From the IMG/VR virus record IMGVR_UViG_3300006854_000048, positions 1 through 24,039 of that record: a DNA stretch of 24,039 nt; one strand, 5' to 3'. Below the pieces are notes generated by a model that saw nothing but the letters and a program-made list of their open reading frames with translations, was not told the origin of the DNA and did not search any database. The DNA is from a virus. The position numbers and the translations under genes are program-made. Below are positions 20,809 through 24,039 of this stretch, piece by piece. How positions within the stretch are numbered: position 1 is the stretch's first letter; every line of letters starts with the position of its first letter.

Positions 20809-20956
20809 GCGGGTCGAACGGGCCTCCTGTCCGATCTGCGGCCGGCCGACGCATCGGTGGGTGAAGGTCCGCACCTTCAAAGCGCCCCGTGATCCTGAGG
20901 TGGCCGCCACGTTGTGGCTCCACGACGACGACAACACCCTGCGCTGCGATGAGTGA
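20801..20956 (+). CDS. small zinc-ribbon-like protein (51 aa)
   Basis: 51 residues with SCPICGRPTHRW near the N terminus (CxxC plus His) and a single Cys near the C terminus (LRCDE). GTG 20801 gives this frame; an ATGA at 20805 opens another frame that gives only a 19-residue Gly/Arg peptide and was rejected. It overlaps the next gene by 8 bases. Function unknown. Confidence 0.6.
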   Translation: MDERVERASCPICGRPTHRWVKVRTFKAPRDPEVAATLWLHDDDNTLRCDE

Positions 20957-21692
20957 CCCGACCGCCGCCGATCTCCTGGCGAAACTCCACGTCGAGACCC
21001 GCATCCCCGACCCGCGACTGGTCCAGCAGATCGACAAGGGAAAGTTCGTCGCCGACGCGGTCGGGCACGCCGACATCACCGACATTCTCCTCACCCACGA
21101 CCCGCTGTGGACGTGGGAGCCGCTGGCCTACGACGAGTCGGGCCTGCCGAAGATCACGGTGGACAAGTCGGGGCGGCTGGCGATGTGGGCGTGGCTGACC
21201 GTCCACGGCCACCGCCGCCTCGAGGTCGGCACGTGCATGGCGACGTCACCGGACCCGCTCAAGGAGCTGGTGGGGGATTTCCTGCGCCGGGGGGCGATGC
21301 GGTTCGGGCTCGCGTTGGCGTTGTGGAGCAAATCTGACTGGGAAGCGGGCGGTGAGAGTTCCCGGCCTGGGGAGCGGTCCTCCGGACGGAAACCTTGGGG
21401 AAGTGCCTCCGGGGAAAACGGCCCTCAGGCCGGGAACGTCCATCCGTTGCCAAAGCCTACCGACGCCGGTATCGCCAGACACCCCGCCTCGGGGCCCGTC
21501 CTGCCCACCGATCAGGCGATCGCCGCCAGGGCGGTCGAGCTGGGCCTGACCGACGACGAACGCCAGGACATCATCCGGGCCGTCACCGACGGGCGCACCA
21601 CGTCGGGGAAGGACCTGCGGGGCAAAGAACCGGGGCTCGTGTTCGCGGCGATGGCCGCCAAAGCCAAGGCCAAGGCGCCGGCCCGTGGATAG
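20949..21692 (+). CDS. putative single-strand annealing protein (Rad52/ERF-like)
   Basis: 247 residues. The N-terminal 130 residues carry the pattern GHADITDILLTHDPLWTWEPLA, then a loop, then LAMWAWLTVHGHRRLEVGT and DPLKELVGDFLRRGAMRFGLALALWSKSD. From memory this layout is that of the Rad52/ERF-like proteins in actinophage replication modules, which anneal single strands during recombination. A disordered Gly/Ser/Pro linker follows and a basic C-terminal tail (KAKAKAPARG). Start is ATG 20949, nested in the previous gene's end. The family assignment is moderate, since I cannot compare structures. Confidence 0.6.
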   Translation: MSDPTAADLLAKLHVETRIPDPRLVQQIDKGKFVADAVGHADITDILLTHDPLWTWEPLAYDESGLPKITVDKSGRLAMWAWLTVHGHRRLEVGTCMATSPDPLKELVGDFLRRGAMRFGLALALWSKSDWEAGGESSRPGERSSGRKPWGSASGENGPQAGNVHPLPKPTDAGIARHPASGPVLPTDQAIAARAVELGLTDDERQDIIRAVTDGRTTSGKDLRGKEPGLVFAAMAAKAKAKAPARG

Positions 21693-21858
21693 GCGTCCCG
21701 GCTACGCCTTCGTCTTGTGCACCGCCTGCGGGCAGGACCTGCCCAACGGTGGGGCCCACATCGTGATGAGCCCGGTCAACCCGGATCTTCACCAGCTGTA
21801 CTGCCCGGGTTGCTGCCCGTGTCAGGCCACCAGACCGTCTGCGGCGGCAGATGGCTAG
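21685..21858 (+). CDS. small Cys-rich zinc-ribbon-like protein (57 aa)
   Basis: 57 residues with CTACG at the N terminus and YCPGCCPC in the second half, the spacing of a zinc ribbon. GTG 21685 overlaps the preceding stop by 8 bases. It probably binds metal and nucleic acid; no family is recognised. Confidence 0.6.
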   Translation: MDRRPGYAFVLCTACGQDLPNGGAHIVMSPVNPDLHQLYCPGCCPCQATRPSAAADG

Positions 21859-22063
21859 AGATCCCCGGCTCCCCGGTTTCGACAGGGCTACTGGCTCTCC
21901 TTGCGCCAGTCGTGGGGCCCGAGGAGATCGAGGAGCCGGGCAGAAATGGCGCTGCAAGAAATGCGGATTAATTACCGACTATTGGGCACGGGCGGAACGA
22001 CACGCGGACGAGCTGGGGCATCCCCGAATTGAGGTCGTGTTTTCAAAGGGGGAGGTTGCATGA
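21851..22063 (+). CDS. small zinc-finger-like protein (70 aa)
   Basis: 70 residues. The C-terminal half reads WRCKKCGLITDYWARAERHADELGH, with two Cys and two His in the order of a C2H2-like finger. The N-terminal half is Arg/Gly-rich and may be unstructured. It overlaps the previous gene by 8 bases and the next by ATGA. Likely DNA or RNA binding, by motif only. Confidence 0.6.
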   Translation: MARDPRLPGFDRATGSPCASRGARGDRGAGQKWRCKKCGLITDYWARAERHADELGHPRIEVVFSKGEVA

Positions 22064-22347
22064 CCCGGAAGCGATGGAAAGACCCGGACAAGCGAATGCG
22101 GCGGGCGGTCGACATGAGGCGGCAAGGCTGGTCGCTGCGACGTATCGGAGCGGAACTGGCCGTTAGCGAAGGAACGATTCGTAACGACTTAGCCCGTTGG
22201 GTGCATCAGCAGGAAAACCAAGGACCGGCCCGACCATCTCTCAGTTTGGTTCGGTCTGCGCAATCGCTGCGTAACGGCGGTGCGCAATCAACCGCTGATT
22301 ACGCAGGCGAAATACGCACCGATTACGCAACAGGCGAGGGGGCGTAA
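22060..22347 (+). CDS. helix-turn-helix DNA-binding protein
   Basis: 95 residues. The N-terminal half is basic with a clear helix-turn-helix (DMRRQGWSLRRIGAELAVSEGTIRNDLARWV, about 17-47), like sigma-region-4 or resolvase-type motifs. The C-terminal third is low complexity (SAQSLRNGGAQSTADYAGEIRTDYA) because its DNA is the six-copy repeat array at 22257-22329. A DNA-binding gene carrying an array in its own 3' end resembles lambda O, which holds its origin; this protein may bind it. A strong GGGGGAGG precedes ATG 22060. Confidence 0.75.
   Translation: MTRKRWKDPDKRMRRAVDMRRQGWSLRRIGAELAVSEGTIRNDLARWVHQQENQGPARPSLSLVRSAQSLRNGGAQSTADYAGEIRTDYATGEGA
22257..22329. repeat. symmetric six-copy 9-bp repeat array (candidate replication origin or operator)
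   Basis: Three 9-mers read TGCGCAATC (22257), TGCGTAACG (22268) and TGCGCAATC (22281); three in the other orientation read GATTACGCA (22297), AAATACGCA (22310) and GATTACGCA (22321). The gaps are 2, 4, 7, 4 and 2 bases, an exact mirror image about 22293. The shared core is TTRCGCA or close variants. It lies inside the 3' end of the HTH gene. Confidence 0.8.
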
Positions 22348-22797
22348 GTGAGGATTCCGCGGGCGATCATGGTTGAGATCGAGCGGGTGGGCCGGCTGAT
22401 CTTCGAGGGCGAGATGACCTGGGAGGAAGCGCTCGATGCCTTGGAGCCCTTCCTCTACAAAGAGGAGTATCGGCTGCTGACGTCGGACGTCCTGCGGAGG
22501 TTCCTCAGGAAAGAGATCAAGGCGTGGCTGGCATCCCAGGTGCGCACTGCGGCAGACGACGAGGAAACCGGCCAGCAGCCGCTGTGGGCCCCGGACCTGC
22601 CGCCGTACATCGAGATCGCGGTGGCGACCCGCAAGCATCAGAACGCCATGACGATCAAGGACTGGGAAGCCGCCTACAACCAGGCGCAGGTAAAGGCAGA
22701 CAACGCCATTGGGTACCGCGAGCGGATCGGTCAGGCATTGGAGCGGGCCAAGAGGGAGCTTCACGGAGATCAGACCTGCGGTGAGGCCACGGGGTGA
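22348..22797 (+). CDS. hypothetical early phage protein (149 aa)
   Basis: 149 residues, mostly helical. The N-terminal third (VEIERVGRLIFEGEMTWEEALDALEPFL) and RRFLRKEIKAWLASQVR resemble an unnamed protein often found beside replication genes in actinophages; I know no function. No catalytic motif stands out. It starts at GTG 22348, directly after the TAA of the HTH gene, with GAGGGGG upstream, and overlaps the replication gene by GTGA. Confidence 0.65.
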   Translation: MRIPRAIMVEIERVGRLIFEGEMTWEEALDALEPFLYKEEYRLLTSDVLRRFLRKEIKAWLASQVRTAADDEETGQQPLWAPDLPPYIEIAVATRKHQNAMTIKDWEAAYNQAQVKADNAIGYRERIGQALERAKRELHGDQTCGEATG

Positions 22798-23273
22798 TCA
22801 TCCGAGTTAAACACGAGAAGAACTACACCGTCATCAGCGACCATTCACTGCGTGACGACCGGCTGTCGTTCCGGGCAACCGGCGTCCTCGCCTACCTCCT
22901 CAGCCTCCCCGACGGCACTGAGTTATCGGGGGTGCGGCTGGTCGCCGCGAAGGCCGAAGGCCGCGACGCGGTGTACACCGCGCTGAAGGAACTCCAGGAC
23001 GCCGGCTACCTCCTGAGAACCAAACGGCAGGACGAAACTGGGCACTGGTACACGTCCTGCACCGTCCGCGAGCTTCCTGGAAATCCCCCACCGATTACGG
23101 GTTTCCAGAAATCGGTTACCCGACAATCGGTTAACCAGGAACTAAAAGCTTTTAGTACCTCTAGTGAGTACCAAGAAGGAAACGCTCCGCTGGAAATCAC
23201 ACCGGCCCCCATGCCAGCCGAGTTGCGGGCCCGTCTCCCCAAGCACGACCAGGACGACGAGCAGACCGCATGA
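22794..23273 (+). CDS. winged-helix replication protein (replisome organiser-like)
   Basis: 159 residues. The N-terminal 95 residues are a winged helix: RDDRLSFRATGVLAYLLSLPDG (20-41), EGRDAVYTALKELQDAGYLLR (55-75), then a beta wing (RQDETGHWYTSCTVREL). This is the pattern of phage helix-turn-helix proteins that open or organise replication origins. A Ser/Asn/Gln linker (about 98-130) follows, encoded by AT-rich, repeat-bearing DNA, then a Pro-rich acidic tail. Start by GTGA overlap with the previous gene. As the partner helicase loader or helicase is not visible, it must recruit one from beyond the window or the host. Confidence 0.78.
   Translation: MIIRVKHEKNYTVISDHSLRDDRLSFRATGVLAYLLSLPDGTELSGVRLVAAKAEGRDAVYTALKELQDAGYLLRTKRQDETGHWYTSCTVRELPGNPPPITGFQKSVTRQSVNQELKAFSTSSEYQEGNAPLEITPAPMPAELRARLPKHDQDDEQTA
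23091..23156. repeat. AT-rich repeats and 16-bp palindrome inside the replication gene
   Basis: CCGATTAC (23091), AATCGGTTA at 23110-23118 and 23125-23133 (15 bases apart), then the perfect palindrome ACTAAAAGCTTTTAGT at 23141-23156. TTTTAGTACC at 23150-23159 is the reverse complement of GGTACTAAAA in the early promoter (20020-20029). This is one of the lowest-GC stretches in the window, as expected for an unwinding element or operator. Confidence 0.6.
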
Positions 23274-23569
23274 CCCGCCCTCACCGCCGCTGTCTCGGCC
23301 TCCCCGGGATCCGTTGCGACGAACTGACCCGCAACCCTGGCGGCCGTTGCCGCCGATGCGAACAAGCCTTCCAGCGGATCCGCAACCAGAAACGCACCCA
23401 GTACGCCGGCGGCTGGAAACGCCTCAGCCAGAAAGCCCGTGAAGAAGAACCCTGGTGCCACCGGCCCGGCTGCCCCAACCCACACACCAGCGACCTCACC
23501 TTCGACCACGAAACCGGCACCGTCGAATGCCGCCCGTGCAACAGCTCCCACCGAAGGAACCGGGCATGA
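23270..23569 (+). CDS. HNH endonuclease-like protein
   Basis: 99 residues. Two Cys pairs (C63/C68 and C87/C90) frame a degenerate HNH site: TFDHETG (DH at 79-80), CRPCNSSH (N91, H94). The N terminus holds further Cys (CDEL, CRRC) and basic residues. HNH proteins of this size often cooperate with the terminase at the cos cleavage, or act as nicking enzymes; here it sits in the early module. The HNH call is good, the role is open. Start by ATGA overlap. Confidence 0.78.
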   Translation: MTRPHRRCLGLPGIRCDELTRNPGGRCRRCEQAFQRIRNQKRTQYAGGWKRLSQKAREEEPWCHRPGCPNPHTSDLTFDHETGTVECRPCNSSHRRNRA

Positions 23570-23637
23570 ACCAGACCATCCTGTTCGCCATCGGCATCTT
23601 CGTGGGCTACGTCCTCTGCAGGCTAGGTGTCGGATGA
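23566..23637 (+). CDS. 23-aa membrane peptide
   Basis: A 23-residue peptide, nearly all one hydrophobic helix (ILFAIGIFVGYVLCRLGVG). Linked to both neighbours by ATGA overlaps (23566, 23634), which is the main support. Function unknown; it could couple translation. Confidence 0.5.
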   Translation: MNQTILFAIGIFVGYVLCRLGVG

Positions 23638-23741
23638 TGCCTCAGTGCATCGTCCTGGGCCGCCTGATTAGCGGCGCCCTCGAAGGGCTGTGGATCGGGT
23701 TCCGGGAACGGCACGACGACCGATCAGGGTGCGAACTATGA
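23634..23741 (+). CDS. 35-aa small protein
   Basis: 35 residues with a short amphipathic stretch (VLGRLISGALEGLWIGFRER). ATGA overlaps at both ends support it. Its last codons are encoded by a sequence shared with the start-associated motif copy before the 4275 gene. No function recognised. Confidence 0.5.
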   Translation: MMPQCIVLGRLISGALEGLWIGFRERHDDRSGCEL

Positions 23742-23995
23742 CCCTGCCCCCTTGGCCCAAGATCATCAAACTGGACGACGTCATCGACGCCCTCGAACAG
23801 CTCGCCACCCAAGTCGACCGCAACTACGGGCTCATCACCGGCGCCCTCGCAGACAGAGACGCCACCATCGCCCACCTCCAACACGACCTGGACGAACACA
23901 AGCAGGGCGCCGCCGGCCGCCAGGCTGAGATCGACGCCCTCAAAGCCGAACTCGAACGGCAAGCCTGGTACGCACGCACAGGACGCCGGCCATGA
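23738..23995 (+). CDS. small coiled-coil protein (85 aa)
   Basis: 85 residues, almost wholly helical with heptad spacing (DDVIDALEQLATQVDRNYGLITGALADRDATIAHLQHDL and on), so probably a coiled-coil oligomer. ATG 23738 overlaps the preceding stop. No family recognised. Confidence 0.6.
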   Translation: MTLPPWPKIIKLDDVIDALEQLATQVDRNYGLITGALADRDATIAHLQHDLDEHKQGAAGRQAEIDALKAELERQAWYARTGRRP

Positions 23996-24039
23996 GGGTA
24001 GCCCCGTCCCTCCCCCACCCTTCGTGGCGCGCCGTCCAC
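23992..24039 (+). CDS. partial ORF cut by the window end
   Basis: ATG 23992 overlaps the preceding TGA (ATGA) and stays open for 16 codons to the window end. The sequence so far is too short to classify; the overlap style suggests the next gene of the same operon. Confidence 0.4.
   Translation, partial: MRVAPSLPHPSWRAVH

Noticed and set aside
1-24039. tRNA genes, CRISPR arrays or insertion sequences
   Set aside because: No cloverleaf, regularly spaced repeat-spacer pattern or transposase was found on reading both strands.

Overview
The window is a 24 kb piece of a high-GC tailed phage or prophage of HK97-like siphovirus type, most likely of an actinobacterial host. Signs of this are the strong G/C bias at third codon positions, many GTG starts, genes chained by ATGA/GTGA stop-start overlaps, apparently leaderless regulator genes, and an endolysin ending in a repeat that resembles those of secreted actinobacterial and acidimicrobial proteins. 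A tyrosine integrase and a divergent repressor/Cro-like pair indicate a temperate phage. No bacterial housekeeping gene, tRNA, rRNA, IS element or CRISPR array was seen. The window opens just before the large terminase gene and cuts a reading frame at its right end, so both flanks are missing.

Layout. 23-1534: large terminase subunit. 1531-4424: a block of small genes placed between terminase and portal, with two DNA methyltransferases (a beta-class DPPY enzyme and an MT-A70 DPPW enzyme), several Cys-rich mini-proteins and a recurring motif just upstream of four start codons. 4479-10759: small membrane protein, portal, prohead protease, major capsid, connector and neck genes, tail tube, gp10-like protein. 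10761-13074: tail assembly chaperone with a canonical -1 slippery heptamer, and the tape measure. 13076-16254: minor tail and adhesin genes, one with a LamG-like domain inside it and one resembling a C1q-type jelly roll. 16251-18081: lysis module with an M15-type endolysin and small membrane proteins, including a two-helix holin candidate.

18020-19944 is the only leftward block: repressor, integrase, a short possibly exported protein and a doubtful small ORF. From 20038 the rightward early operon runs to the window end: Cro-like HTH protein, small Zn-ribbon and membrane proteins, a putative single-strand annealing protein, a second HTH protein, a winged-helix replication protein, an HNH protein and mini-ORFs.

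Most notable non-coding signals: a six-copy 9-bp repeat array with exact mirror symmetry of spacing at 22257-22329 inside an HTH gene (candidate origin or operator); an AT-rich repeat and 16-bp palindrome inside the replication gene, part of which recurs in the early promoter; the motif associated with start codons in the methyltransferase block; and an AT-rich 73-codon ORF with a 14-bp palindrome right after the terminase. Domain calls come from motif reading only; no database search was done.
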